From Chelatococcus sambhunathii (GTDB taxonomy: Bacteria; Pseudomonadota; Alphaproteobacteria; Rhizobiales; Methylopilaceae): DNA of 51,861 bases. Position numbers and translations under genes: made by a program. Shown piece by piece: positions 7,921-20,328 of the stretch (position 1 is its first letter; each line of letters begins with the position of its first letter). A model generated the notes under the pieces. That model ran no database searches. It was not told the DNA's origin and saw nothing but the letters and a program-made list of their open reading frames with translations. The stretch is taken from the NCBI GenBank assembly GCA_031316315.1, contig JADBEO010000027.1:1-51861 (forward strand), given 5' to 3'.

Positions 7921-7936
7921 ATTCCAATTTTAGAAT
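7921..7936 (-). promoter_or_regulatory. Candidate iron-responsive operator before hmuT
   Basis: An AT-rich imperfect palindrome, ATTCCAATTTTAGAAT, lies 4 bases upstream of the hmuT ATG, in otherwise GC-rich DNA. It contains TTTAGAA-like halves reminiscent of the iron control element read by Irr in rhizobia, though the arrangement is not a textbook match. It overlaps the ribosome-binding region, so a bound repressor would block expression. Assignment to Irr or RirA is a guess. Confidence 0.35.
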
Positions 7937-8069
7937 GACTTAGCCGCCGGGCGGCGCAATAGGCCTCAGGCAGGTCATACTGTCAAATGGACGGCCGCAT
8001 GCACGCCGCGCGGGACAGCTCGCCCATTTCGCGCTTGCGAAGCGGCGCGGGCGGCGCCAGTCTCGCCGT

Positions 8070-8272
8070 GTCCGATAAGACGATGCGGGAGAGCCCAGCC
8101 GGCCGACAGGCCGCGTATGGCGCCGACGGAGCAACCGCCCCCGGAAACTCTCAGGCACAGTCACCGCATCGTTGGACGATCTGGAGAGAGGCGCCCCCGA
8201 GGCGCCCACCGAAGGAGAAACCCGAAGGGCCGCAAAGCTCCGAGGGGAAGCTCTCAGGTAGCCGCGACAGAT
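8070..8272 (+). promoter_or_regulatory. Tandem glycine riboswitch upstream of gcvT
   Basis: Two consecutive glycine aptamers. Aptamer 1 (8081-8171) is closed by a perfect 8-bp P1, CGATGCGG/CCGCATCG, and has GGGAGAG and CGGAAACTCTCAGGCA. Aptamer 2 (8179-8272) has P1 ATCTG/CAGAT, GGAGAGAG, CCGAAGGAG and GCTCTCAGGTA. The 5' leader GTCC (8070-8073) can pair with GGAC (8174-8177) in the linker, as in the known leader-linker kink-turn. Such switches activate gcv genes when glycine is high. No U-run terminator follows. GGCGC (8311-8315) can pair with GCGCC (8332-8336) beside the gcvT Shine-Dalgarno, suggesting translational control. Confidence 0.93.
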
Positions 8273-8338
8273 GGGGGTTTTGGCCTTGGGCGCGGCGCTT
8301 GGCGCGTCCGGGGCGGAACCGTCGTCGCGGAGCGCCAG

Positions 8339-9508
<1,170 letters not shown>

Positions 9509-9531
9509 CCTTCAGCCCAAGGAGCAGTCAC

Positions 9532-9894
9532 ATGCTGCGTTTCACCGAAGACCATGAGTGGCTACGGCTCGACGGCGACGTCGCGACGGTCGGCATCACG
9601 ACCCACGCCGCCGAACAGCTCGGCGACCTCGTCTTCATCGAGCTGCCGAAGGTCGGCGCGACGCTGAAGAAGGGTGAGGCCGCCGCGGTGGTGGAGTCGG
9701 TCAAGGCCGCTTCCGACGTCTACGCGCCGGTCGACGGCGAGGTGGTCGAAGTGAACGACGCCGCGGCCGGCGAGCCGGCGGGGGTCGGCGCCGATCCGCA
9801 AGGCGAGGGCTGGCTCTACAAGGTCAGGCTCGCCGATCCGTCCGCCCTCGACCCGCTGATGGACGAGGCCGCCTACGCCGACTTCACGAAGTGA
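9532..9894 (+). CDS. gcvH: Glycine cleavage system H protein
   Basis: A 120-residue lipoyl carrier that shuttles the aminomethyl intermediate between P, T and L proteins. The lipoylation lysine is K58 in [19 protein letters not shown]. The family start [20 protein letters not shown] and the C-terminal [11 protein letters not shown] are present, and the length is normal. It lies 23 bases after gcvT with AAGGAG upstream of the ATG. The L protein (dihydrolipoyl dehydrogenase) is not in the window. Confidence 0.97.
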   Translation: MLRFTEDHEWLRLDGDVATVGITTHAAEQLGDLVFIELPKVGATLKKGEAAAVVESVKAASDVYAPVDGEVVEVNDAAAGEPAGVGADPQGEGWLYKVRLADPSALDPLMDEAAYADFTK

Positions 9895-9917
9895 GGCTTC
9901 GCCTCACAAACCGCTCC

Positions 9918-10002
9918 GTCATGCCCGGGCTTGACCCGGGCATCCATCCGAGCGGCGCGTCCGCGCCCGATGGACCCCCGGATCAAGTCCGGGGGTGACG
10001 GG
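9918..10002. repeat. Composite palindromic intergenic repeat, short form, copy 2
   Basis: CCGTCATGCCCGGGCTTGAC pairs with the inverse segment ending CCGGGGGTGACGG, enclosing GCGCGTCCGCGCCCGATGG. It matches the ends of the copies at 476-621 and 13368-13510 but lacks their two inner hairpins. It occupies most of the 143-base gap between gcvH and gcvP, that is, it lies inside the gcv operon. Confidence 0.78.
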
Positions 10003-10037
10003 TCCGCGAGACATCTGACGCCGAGAGGGCGACCGCG

Positions 10038-12884
<2,847 letters not shown>

Positions 12885-12899
12885 CGGCCGCGGCGGGAT

Positions 12900-13331
12900 C
12901 TAGCCCTGGTCGGCGCGGACGTAGCGCAGCGTGCCCGCCCGACGCGACGGCTGGCCGGTGTCGTTCGGATGGTTCTCGCCGTCCATCACGGGGACCTCGG
13001 CGAAATCGAACGGGCTGATCCCGTCCAGGCAAGCCACGTTCACGGCGTAGCCGGTCGGGTCGGACCGTCTCTGATGATGGGTGTAGATCCCGCAGCGGGA
13101 GCAGAAGAAGTGCTCGGCCGCGCCGGTGTGGAAGCGGTAGCTCGTCAGCGCGTCCTCGCCCTCGAGGATCCGCACCCCGCCGGTCCTCGCCATGGCGACG
13201 ACGGCGCCCCGCATCCGGCAGTAGGAGCAGGTGCAGCGCAGGATGGTGTTGAAGCCGTCGCTGAGCGACGCCTCGAAACGCACCGCGCCGCAATGGCACC
13301 GGCCGGCAAGGACGTCGGTTTCGTTCGCCAT
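12900..13331 (-). CDS. GFA family (glutathione-dependent formaldehyde-activating/CENP-V) protein
   Basis: A 143-residue GFA/CENP-V fold protein. The zinc-binding cysteines are visible as GRCHCGAVRF (near 12-16), CTCSYCRMRG (near 36-43) and FCSRCGIYTHH (near 77-85). The family is named for glutathione-dependent formaldehyde-activating enzyme, but most members are of unproved function and may bind other thiol adducts. I start at ATG 13331 (MANETDVLAGRCHCG). The longer reading extends into the adjacent palindromic repeat and is unlikely. It converges on gcvP with 15 bases between them. Confidence 0.85.
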   Translation of the reverse strand: MANETDVLAGRCHCGAVRFEASLSDGFNTILRCTCSYCRMRGAVVAMARTGGVRILEGEDALTSYRFHTGAAEHFFCSRCGIYTHHQRRSDPTGYAVNVACLDGISPFDFAEVPVMDGENHPNDTGQPSRRAGTLRYVRADQG

Positions 13332-13367
13332 GGGACTGCGGCTCCGCGAAGGTAAGTTTGCGTCCGC

Positions 13368-13510
13368 CGTCATGCCCGGACTTGATCCGGGCATCCATCA
13401 TCAGGAACTCGAATGTTCCGAGTTCCTTACCAAAGTGGTGACGTCGGAAGCATCCGACTTCGCTGGCGCGTCCGCGCCCGATGGACCCCGGGTCAAGCCC
13501 GGGGGTGACG
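13368..13510. repeat. Composite palindromic intergenic repeat, long form, copy 3
   Basis: Outer arms CGTCATGCCCGGACTTGATC and the inverse ending GGGGGTGACG. Inner hairpins: AGGAACTCG/CGAGTTCCT (perfect), and GACGTCGG/CCGACTTC (one mismatch). Compared with copy 1, the first inner stem differs at several bases yet remains paired. It lies in the 199-base gap between the GFA gene and hisG, where it could form a strong bidirectional hairpin. Confidence 0.8.
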
Positions 13511-13530
13511 TCCCTACATGGCCGGGACGC

Positions 13531-14538
13531 CTACAGCCCCTCAACCGCCTCCGCGAAGCTCGCGACAAGCTTCGGCTCGGGCTCGAACACGTCCTCCAGC
13601 GTCGCGACCGTGATCGTGCCGGCGCCGGCGGCCGTCAGCGCCTCGACCAGCGGAAACACCGCGCGCTTCGGGACATGCAAAACGAGCGGCGCGCCGGCGG
13701 TCGGCGGGCCGAAGGGAGCGCGGGCGTCGAAGCGGGCGCCGAGATCGACGATCAGACGCTCGACCCGCCCATCGAAGGCCGCCCGCACCTCGCGCACGGC
13801 GCGGGCGCGCACCTCCGCGGAAATCCGCGTCAGGATCGAGCGGCCGGCCGCCTTGGCCGCTGCGCTCCACGGCGCCTTGAGGCTCGCGACCAGCTGGGCC
13901 TCGCTCTTCAGCATCACCCCGTCGTCGAGGATCTTCAGCGCGTTGGCCGCGAGCGTCGCGCCGGTCGTGGTGATGTCGACGATGACGTCGGCCGCGCCCG
14001 CCGCCGGCGCGCCCTCCGTCGCGCCCGAGCTCTCGACGATCCGGTAGTTCGTCACGACGGCGCCCGGCTGTCCTTCGCGGCCGAGCTCGCCGGCGAAGAA
14101 CCGGCGCGTGAGGTTCACGTATTTCGTCGCGACGCGCAGGCGGCGGCCGTGGCGGCGGCGCATGTCCTCGGCGACGTCGTCGAGGTCGGCCATGTCGCGG
14201 ACGTCGATCCAGGACTTTGGCGCGGCGACCACGACGTCGGCGTAGCCGAAGCCGAGCGGCTGCAGCAGCCGAACCGAAGCGTCGGCGTTGGGGATCGTCT
14301 CGCGGATGAGGTCCTCGCCGGTGACGCCGAGATGGATCGCGCCGCTCGCGAGCTGGCCGGCGATCTCCGAGGCGGAGAGATAGGCGATCTCGACGTCCGC
14401 GACGTCCGCGATCGCGCCGCGATACTCGCGCGCGCCGCCGCTGCGGGTGAAGACGAGGCCCGCGCGGGCGAAGAAGGCCTGCACGTTCTCCTGCAGGCGC
14501 CCCTTGGACGGCACGCCGAGGATGAGGGGACCGCTCAT
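13531..14538 (-). CDS. hisG: ATP phosphoribosyltransferase catalytic subunit HisG
   Basis: A 335-residue HisG, catalysing the first step of histidine synthesis (ATP plus PRPP to phosphoribosyl-ATP). Segments include LGVPSKGRLQENVQAFFARAG, HLGVTGEDLIRE and the PRPP-loop-like DVIVDITTTGATLAAN. Its ATG overlaps the hisZ stop (ATGA), so the two subunits are translationally coupled. HisG forms that require HisZ are normally short (about 210 residues). This one is longer, as in other Hyphomicrobiales HisG proteins, and still has hisZ next to it. Confidence 0.94.
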   Translation of the reverse strand: MSGPLILGVPSKGRLQENVQAFFARAGLVFTRSGGAREYRGAIADVADVEIAYLSASEIAGQLASGAIHLGVTGEDLIRETIPNADASVRLLQPLGFGYADVVVAAPKSWIDVRDMADLDDVAEDMRRRHGRRLRVATKYVNLTRRFFAGELGREGQPGAVVTNYRIVESSGATEGAPAAGAADVIVDITTTGATLAANALKILDDGVMLKSEAQLVASLKAPWSAAAKAAGRSILTRISAEVRARAVREVRAAFDGRVERLIVDLGARFDARAPFGPPTAGAPLVLHVPKRAVFPLVEALTAAGAGTITVATLEDVFEPEPKLVASFAEAVEGL

Positions 14539-15629
14539 CGGCCGGCCTCCGGGAAACGCCCGAGCCAGAGTGCGAAGCCGACGCCGGTGACGCGCGTCGG
14601 CGAGCCGAGCGCGGTCAGCAGCCCGTCATAGCGGCCGCCGCCGGCGAGCGTCGTCGCGCGCGCGCCGTCCACAAGCTCGAAGATGAGGCCGTCATAGTAA
14701 TCGAGGCCGCGCCCGAAGCGGATCGAGAAGCGCATGGCGTCGACCGGCAGTCCCTTGGCGCGGAAGGCGTCGAGACGTTCGCCGAGGCGGGCGATCGTGG
14801 CGCGCACGCCGGGCGCGGCGTCCTCCGCGATCCGGCGCAGCGTGTCGAGAGCGGCGGGCGCGAGGTCGTCCACGGCGAGAAGCGCGCCGAGCATGCGCTT
14901 GGCTTGCGGGGCCAGCGCGACCGAGTTCGCCGCCGTCCGCTCGAGGAATCGCTCGGCGATCTCGCCGGCGGTGCGCCCGCCGACGGCCGCGATGCCGGCG
15001 AGCGACAGCAGATCCTCGATCACGGCGCGGCCGGCGTCCGGGCCCGCGGAGGCGAGCGCGGCGAACAGGCCGGCATGCTCGGTCTCGCCCGGTCGCGGCG
15101 TCGCAAGCTCCTCGACGGAGCCGCCGCGCCGCAGCGCGCGCCGGACCCGCCCCCGGAAGGCGGCGGGCGCGTCGAGCGCGTCGACGGCGGCCTCGACGAT
15201 CGCCCGGTCGCCGAGGCGCACGAGCGGGGCGGGGACGCCGAGCGCGGCCGAGGCTTCGAGCGCCAGCGACAGCGCTTCCGTCTCGGCCGCAAGGGCGTCG
15301 GCGCGGCCGAACATCTCGACGCCCGCCTGCGGGGCCTCGCCGCCGTTCGCGCCGTGGCGGAAAACCGGGCCTTCATAGAAGTAGGAGGCCGCGCCGCCCT
15401 GGCCGGCCGCCCGCATGTGCAGCAGCGCCGTCGGAATCGTGAAGTCGGGCCTCAGGCACAGCTCCCGGCCGGCCGCGTCGGCGGTCAGGAAGATGCGCTG
15501 GCGCAGCTCCTCGCCCATGACGTCGAGGAACGGCTCGGCGGGCTGCAGCACGTCCGGCTCGGCGCGCGCGAATCCCGCCGCGACGAGGCGGTCGACGATC
15601 GACTGGGGGAGGGAGGGCTTACGCGACAT
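14535..15629 (-). CDS. hisZ: ATP phosphoribosyltransferase regulatory subunit HisZ
   Basis: A 364-residue HisRS-like paralogue that lacks the tRNA anticodon domain and serves as the regulatory subunit for HisG. Class II synthetase-like motifs remain: LCLRPDFTIPTALLHM, YFYEGPVFRHG (motif 2 region) and [13 protein letters not shown] (motif 3 region). I start at ATG 15629 (MSRKPSLPQSIVDRLV), since the long upstream extension has no homologous character. It overlaps hisG by 4 bases. The true hisS lies 1.5 kb further on, separated by two unrelated genes. Confidence 0.92.
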   Translation of the reverse strand: MSRKPSLPQSIVDRLVAAGFARAEPDVLQPAEPFLDVMGEELRQRIFLTADAAGRELCLRPDFTIPTALLHMRAAGQGGAASYFYEGPVFRHGANGGEAPQAGVEMFGRADALAAETEALSLALEASAALGVPAPLVRLGDRAIVEAAVDALDAPAAFRGRVRRALRRGGSVEELATPRPGETEHAGLFAALASAGPDAGRAVIEDLLSLAGIAAVGGRTAGEIAERFLERTAANSVALAPQAKRMLGALLAVDDLAPAALDTLRRIAEDAAPGVRATIARLGERLDAFRAKGLPVDAMRFSIRFGRGLDYYDGLIFELVDGARATTLAGGGRYDGLLTALGSPTRVTGVGFALWLGRFPEAGR

Positions 15630-15786
15630 GAGGCGGAGCGAGCGTTTGGGATCGGGGCGCGCTCTAGCAGGCGTTCCGCTCCGTTGCGAGCGAATTCGGT
15701 CTGGCCCGGGCAGGCAGCCCGCGCGGCGTCCCGTCGCTGGCCGGCAGGTGGCGCGCCGCGGGCCGATCGGCCATTGTCCGGACGCC

Positions 15787-16059
15787 ATGGCCCTGCTGTT
15801 CCGCCGCCAGCCCGACGATCCCGCGCGCGCCGACAATTCGCGCCGCGTCGCCGCGCTGATCCGCGAAAAGCTTGCGCTCGGCGAGGACGACGCAGTGACG
15901 GTGAGCGAGATCGCCTGCGGCGACCCCGCCTGCGGCGGCGCGGAGACGTTCGCCCTTGTGATGCGCGCCGGGCGGAAGACCGAGGCGGTGAAGTTCATGA
16001 AGCCGATGGCTTCGGTCACCGACGAGGATGTCGCGGCCGCCTTCGCCGCCGCGACATGA
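15787..16059 (+). CDS. Conserved small protein, function unknown
   Basis: A 90-residue protein starting MALLFRRQPDD. The middle holds an ITxIACGDPACGG-type motif (EIACGDPACGG, about 43-53) with two cysteines, then a VLVMRAGRKTEAVKFMKPMA-like segment and an acidic helix. The compact charged sequence and the CGDPACGG motif resemble a small conserved family I have seen in Hyphomicrobiales without experimental function. It is transcribed divergently from hisZ and ends 7 bases before the convergent ferritin-like gene. No signal peptide or membrane segment. Confidence 0.7.
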   Translation: MALLFRRQPDDPARADNSRRVAALIREKLALGEDDAVTVSEIACGDPACGGAETFALVMRAGRKTEAVKFMKPMASVTDEDVAAAFAAAT

Positions 16060-16066
16060 GCCGCCG

Positions 16067-16963
16067 TCAGGCGAAGGCGCCGTTGATTCCCTTCGGGTAG
16101 AAGCCGCCCTTGGCCTCGCCGCCGAGATAGACGATCGCCTTGACCTGCGGCACGGAACGGCTGAAGGCGACGCCGTTCTTGTCGGTCGGCACCAGGTCGG
16201 CTTCCTTCTTGTCGCCAATTCCCTTGTCGAGATTGGAGTCGCCGTCGAGCGAATCGCGCGCGTCGGAGATCGCCTGCGCCTGCTCGAACTGACCCATCTG
16301 GAAGAGCAGCGTGCGGATGATGCCGGCATGGTAGGCCTCGACGCCGAGGATGCCCGCGGCGGCTTCCAGCAACCCCTTGTCGGTCAGCAGCGGCGCGGCG
16401 CCCTTGTAGGCGGTCACGCCAACGTCCTCGAAGATGAAGGAGGCGAGCAGGAAGTTCGTCTCGTTGGCGAAGGCGTCGAACTCCTGGTCGCCCTTGACGA
16501 GGCCGGCCGCCTTGGCGGCGGCGGTGAAGCTGCCCTTCAGGTTGATCTGCGGCCGGGCGACAGCCGCCGAGCCGAGGCCGGCGCGGAGAAAGCGCACATG
16601 GGCGAGTTCGTCGCCGGCGATCTCCTCGGCGTAGAGCTTGATCGCCTTGGTGTCGAACTTGACCTTGCGTCCGCCCTTCACGCCGCCCTTGTCGCCGACG
16701 CCGCCGGTGTCCGAGTCGTCGAGGCCGACGCCGGTCGTGGCGCGGAGGTAGAATTCAGCCTCGAGGTATTCGAGGTTCAGCGCGAAGTTCAGCACGTCGG
16801 CGTCGGATACGGGCGCCGCCAGCGCGGCGGTCGGACGTCCCGCCACGCCGAGCGCGGCCGCGCCGGCGGCGGCCAGCCCGCAGGTCCGCAGGAAGGCGCG
16901 TCGGCCCGCGGTCCAATCCACGCGCGCGGCCTCAGCCGCTACGGCGCTCGTAGCGTCGGTCAT
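16067..16963 (-). CDS. Tat-exported ferritin-like domain protein
   Basis: A 298-residue protein. The N-terminus carries a twin-arginine signal (GRRAFLRTCGLAAAGAAALG, about 22-41). The rest matches the Ferritin_2 (DUF4439-like) class: VLNFALNLEYLEAEFYLRA with Glu residues placed as in a diiron helix, then AGDELAHVRFLRAGLG and GVEAYHAGIIRTLLFQ. These give E..E..H ligands expected of a periplasmic four-helix ferritin-like fold. I use ATG 16963 because GGAGA lies 6 bases upstream. Whether it stores iron or has another role is unknown. Confidence 0.85.
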   Translation of the reverse strand: MTDATSAVAAEAARVDWTAGRRAFLRTCGLAAAGAAALGVAGRPTAALAAPVSDADVLNFALNLEYLEAEFYLRATTGVGLDDSDTGGVGDKGGVKGGRKVKFDTKAIKLYAEEIAGDELAHVRFLRAGLGSAAVARPQINLKGSFTAAAKAAGLVKGDQEFDAFANETNFLLASFIFEDVGVTAYKGAAPLLTDKGLLEAAAGILGVEAYHAGIIRTLLFQMGQFEQAQAISDARDSLDGDSNLDKGIGDKKEADLVPTDKNGVAFSRSVPQVKAIVYLGGEAKGGFYPKGINGAFA

Positions 16964-17149
16964 AGGTATCTCCATCCCTGTTGCTTGGCAGCGGCCGACG
17001 CGCCGAACTCGAACGCCGCATAAGCGGCGCGGAAGCCTGAGCGAGGTACGTGAGGACCCGGAAGCTGGTTCAACAAAAATATGCGCGCAAGTCATCGAGG
17101 CTGGGCCTGCATCGCCCCGCGGCGAACGACCTGTGGTCAGGGGCGCCGC

Positions 17150-18625
17150 TCAGGCGTGGCGGGCGAGGATCGCCTGCACCTGCGGGACGAGATCGGCTTC
17201 CGGAACCGTGACCTGCGCGGGCCGGCTCTCGGTCCATTCGGCGCGGTCGGCGATCGCCTGCGCGGCCTTGGCGCCCTCGACGAGGTCTTTGAGCGTCACC
17301 TCGCCCTTCTCGCGCTCGTCGGAGCCCTGGATGACGACGCAAGGAGCGTTGCGGCGGTCGGCGTATTTCATCTGCGCCTTCATGCCCGAGCCGCCGAGAT
17401 AGCATTCGGCGGCGATCCCAGCAGCGCGAAGCCGGGACGCCAGCGCCATGGAATCGCCGATCCGGTCGCGGTCGAGCACCAGCACGACGACAGGGCCGGG
17501 GGCCTTCGCCTCGTCCTTTTTCAGCGCTGCGAGCGCCGCGAGCAGGCGCGACATGCCGATGGAAAAACCCGTAGCCGGCACATTTTCGGCCATGAAGCGG
17601 CCGACCAGCCCGTCATAGCGCCCGCCGCCGCCCACTGAGCCGAACTGGATCGGACGGCCGTCCTCATCGGCGATCTCGAAGGTCAGTTCGGCCTCGAAGA
17701 CCGGGCCTGTGTAGTATTCGAGACCGCGGACGACGGAGGGGTCGACCGAGACCCGGTCCGCATAATCGGCGGCCTCGATCAGTTCAGCCATCTGCGACAG
17801 CTCGGCGGCGCCTTCGGCGCCGGTAGGCGTCGAAGCGAACTCGCCGGACAATCTCGACGCTGTTTCGCGATTGGTCGGGGCCTTCGCGCCCAGGATTGCG
17901 AGAACGCGGCCCGCCGCGTCTTCATCCAGCCCCGCGCCCTTCGTGAAATCCCCGCTCTCGTCCTTGCGCCCCGCTCCCAGCAGCGCACGCACGCCGTCGG
18001 CACCCAAACGGTCAAACTTGTCGATAGCGCGCAGCACCGTCAGCCGCCGTCCCGCGTTCTCGTCGCCGCCGAGGCCGATCGCCTCCATCACCCCGTCAAG
18101 AATCTTCCGGTTGTTGACCTTGATCACATAGTCGCCGCGCTTCACGCCCACCGCTTCGAGCGTGTCGGCCATCATCATGCACATCTCGGCGTCGGCCGTG
18201 ACGTTAGGCGCTCCCACGATGTCGGCGTCGAACTGCAGGAACTGGCGGAAGCGGCCCGGGCCCGGCTTCTCGTTGCGGAACACCGGACCGAAGCGATAGG
18301 TGCGATAGGGTTTTGGAAGCCGCTGGAAGTTCTCCGCCACGAAGCGCGCGAGCGGCGCGGTCAGGTCGTAGCGCAGCGACATCCACTGCTCGTCGTCGTC
18401 CTGCAGCGAGAACACGCCGGCGTTCGGCCGGTCCTGATCCGGCAGGAACTTGCCCAGCGCGTCGGTATATTCGAAGGCGGGCGTCTCCAGCCCCTCGAAA
18501 CCCCAGAGCTCGTAGGTCTCGCGGATCGCGTCCGCCATCTCGCGCACAGCCTTGAGCTCGGCCGCGCCGCGGTCGGCGAAGCCGCGCGGCAGGCGGGCGG
18601 GGGTCAGGTCGGCGCGGCGGGTCAT
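17150..18625 (-). CDS. hisS: Histidyl-tRNA synthetase
   Basis: A 491-residue class II synthetase that charges tRNA-His. Motif 1 region [17 protein letters not shown], motif 2 [24 protein letters not shown], the histidine-binding [13 protein letters not shown] and motif 3 [16 protein letters not shown] are all present, with a C-terminal anticodon-binding domain (about 395-491). It is longer than E. coli HisS (424 residues) owing to an extra middle segment, as in alphaproteobacteria. It stands alone between the ferritin-like gene and the FAD oxidoreductase. Confidence 0.95.
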   Translation of the reverse strand: MTRRADLTPARLPRGFADRGAAELKAVREMADAIRETYELWGFEGLETPAFEYTDALGKFLPDQDRPNAGVFSLQDDDEQWMSLRYDLTAPLARFVAENFQRLPKPYRTYRFGPVFRNEKPGPGRFRQFLQFDADIVGAPNVTADAEMCMMMADTLEAVGVKRGDYVIKVNNRKILDGVMEAIGLGGDENAGRRLTVLRAIDKFDRLGADGVRALLGAGRKDESGDFTKGAGLDEDAAGRVLAILGAKAPTNRETASRLSGEFASTPTGAEGAAELSQMAELIEAADYADRVSVDPSVVRGLEYYTGPVFEAELTFEIADEDGRPIQFGSVGGGGRYDGLVGRFMAENVPATGFSIGMSRLLAALAALKKDEAKAPGPVVVLVLDRDRIGDSMALASRLRAAGIAAECYLGGSGMKAQMKYADRRNAPCVVIQGSDEREKGEVTLKDLVEGAKAAQAIADRAEWTESRPAQVTVPEADLVPQVQAILARHA

Positions 18626-18725
18626 CGGAAAACGTCCAGGCGGAGGAGATCGGGCGAGAGCCTGCCTCTAGCGCCCCTTGCGGCCGCGCGAAACCCCCGA
18701 CGCAAGCGGCGAGGCCGTCCGGCGG

Positions 18726-19856
18726 TCAGCCGGTCTTGCCATAGAGCTCCGCGATCGTGTCCTCGCCGACCGCGAAGGCCGAGCTGGCGCCGACGGAGGA
18801 CGCCGCCACCACGACGCGGACCCGGTCCGACGGCGCCTCCACCACGACGGAGCGATCGGCCGAGAAGGCGTAGACGCCGGTCCAGCGCGCCAGCACCTCC
18901 TTTGGTCGCTTGCCGAACACCGCCTCGAACTCTTCGAGGATGAGCTCGTCGATCGCCTCGCTCTGGAACGGGTCCGGCGTCGCCTCGATCTGGCGGCTGC
19001 CCCACAGCGCCACCGACCCGTCGGCGGACTGCGAGGCGAGCATCGAGACGCCCTGCCGGAGATGGTCGGGCTGCTCGGCCTCCAGCCGGGCCCTGAGCGC
19101 GTCCGCGCCGTCGAGCCCGTCGAAGGCCGGCAGGCGCGGAATGGCGAGGTCGCTCGCCACCGCGCCCGGCAGCTCGAACCCGTCCTCGCAGCGCACCCGC
19201 AGCATCTGCGACTTGGCGCGTGTCAGCCCTGCGCCGACGAGCGCCTCGGCGCAGAGCGAGCGGAAGTCGTCGCCGGGACAGACGACGACGGCCTCCGCCG
19301 CGATCGCGCCGCGCGACGTCCGCACCAGACCGTCCTCGATCGCGGTGACGGCCGTCTCCCAGCGGAAGGCGACGTCGTGGGCGTCGGCGAGCCAGGCGGA
19401 AATCCTCGGCAGCGCGGCGCGCGGCTCGACGCGGATCTCGTCGGGGCTCCAGAACACGCCGGCGATGTCGCCCTTGAAGTGCGGGAACAGCGCATGCGCG
19501 TCGTCGGGCCGGTAGAAGGCGCAGCCCGCGCCGCTCTCGGTCGCGACGAACGCCTCCAGCGCGATCGCGGCCTCGGCGCGGCGCGCGACGACGGCGAGGC
19601 CCTCATGCTCGATCCGGACCCCGGCCTTGGCGCAGACGTCGGCCCAGATCTCGCGCGAGCGCTTGGCGCGCCGCCACGAGGCGCCCGCCGAATGCCCGGC
19701 CACGGTGATCAGTCCGGCCATGCGCAGCGACGCGCCGACCGCGCGCGCCTCGCGCTCGATCACCACGACGCGGCGGCCGCCCCGCGCCGCGGCGAGCGCA
19801 TGCGCAAGCCCCATGACGCCGGCGCCGACCACTGCGAGATCGTATCTGTCCGCCAT
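18726..19856 (-). CDS. FAD-dependent oxidoreductase, DAO family (TIGR03364-like)
   Basis: A 376-residue flavoprotein. The N-terminal Rossmann motif VVGAGVMGLAHALAAARGG and the VIEREARAVGAS segment bind FAD. The whole chain has the D-amino acid oxidase (DAO) fold. The sequence resembles the TIGR03364 group, whose members often lie by aminophosphonate genes, but no phosphonate gene is nearby. The substrate is therefore open: an amino acid, sarcosine-like amine or aminophosphonate are possible. In place of the usual Asn-Phe-Gly after the VGAS region it reads LRMAGLI. It is monocistronic, with a large gap upstream. Confidence 0.82.
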   Translation of the reverse strand: MADRYDLAVVGAGVMGLAHALAAARGGRRVVVIEREARAVGASLRMAGLITVAGHSAGASWRRAKRSREIWADVCAKAGVRIEHEGLAVVARRAEAAIALEAFVATESGAGCAFYRPDDAHALFPHFKGDIAGVFWSPDEIRVEPRAALPRISAWLADAHDVAFRWETAVTAIEDGLVRTSRGAIAAEAVVVCPGDDFRSLCAEALVGAGLTRAKSQMLRVRCEDGFELPGAVASDLAIPRLPAFDGLDGADALRARLEAEQPDHLRQGVSMLASQSADGSVALWGSRQIEATPDPFQSEAIDELILEEFEAVFGKRPKEVLARWTGVYAFSADRSVVVEAPSDRVRVVVAASSVGASSAFAVGEDTIAELYGKTG

Positions 19857-20328
19857 TCGGCTCCTTCCGGAAAAGCCGGCGGACGCTGACCGGAATGCGG
19901 CGGAGCCGTCAAGTTCGGCGCAGCAGTCCTGCGCGAAGGGGGAGAGAGCACGTTCGGGCGGGCCTCGAATATCGCAGCGGCGCCGCAGCGAGCTCGTGCA
20001 GGGTATTCTTGTATCGCCAGGATCGTCGAAGCGAGCGAGGAAAACCGAAGTCAGATCAACAACAGATTGATCGAATCAGACGCCGCCGGATCAGAGGTCT
20101 CGCCGAATGAACACTTGCCTATAGTACGTTCAGAATGCCTGACGATTTCAAGCGGCGAGCTACTTGCTACTTCCAGCTCAAGTTGTAGGCTGCGCGCCAG
20201 CCTCCCACGGTGCGCCGGAAGGCATGACCGAACGCGGCGAAGTCCGCGCCTTGTCAACATGGGTTGAACATCGGCCGCCCCGGCCGATCGCGTCGGAGTT
20301 CCTGCGCATTGATCGCATGGAGGTCGTG
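19857..20328. other. 472-base region without a convincing gene
   Basis: The stretch separates the divergent oxidoreductase and RTX genes. From about 19990 to 20200 it is visibly richer in A and T than its surroundings. It holds the inverted repeat TCAAC-ATGG-GTTGA (20254-20267) and a TATAGT at 20120-20125 without a good -35. Short open frames on both strands lack codon character and homology. It probably holds the RTX promoter and a long leader. Confidence 0.5.

Noticed and set aside
8117..8338. A longer gcvT starting inside the leader
   Set aside because: That part is the glycine riboswitch, and ATG 8339 has a Shine-Dalgarno at the right distance.
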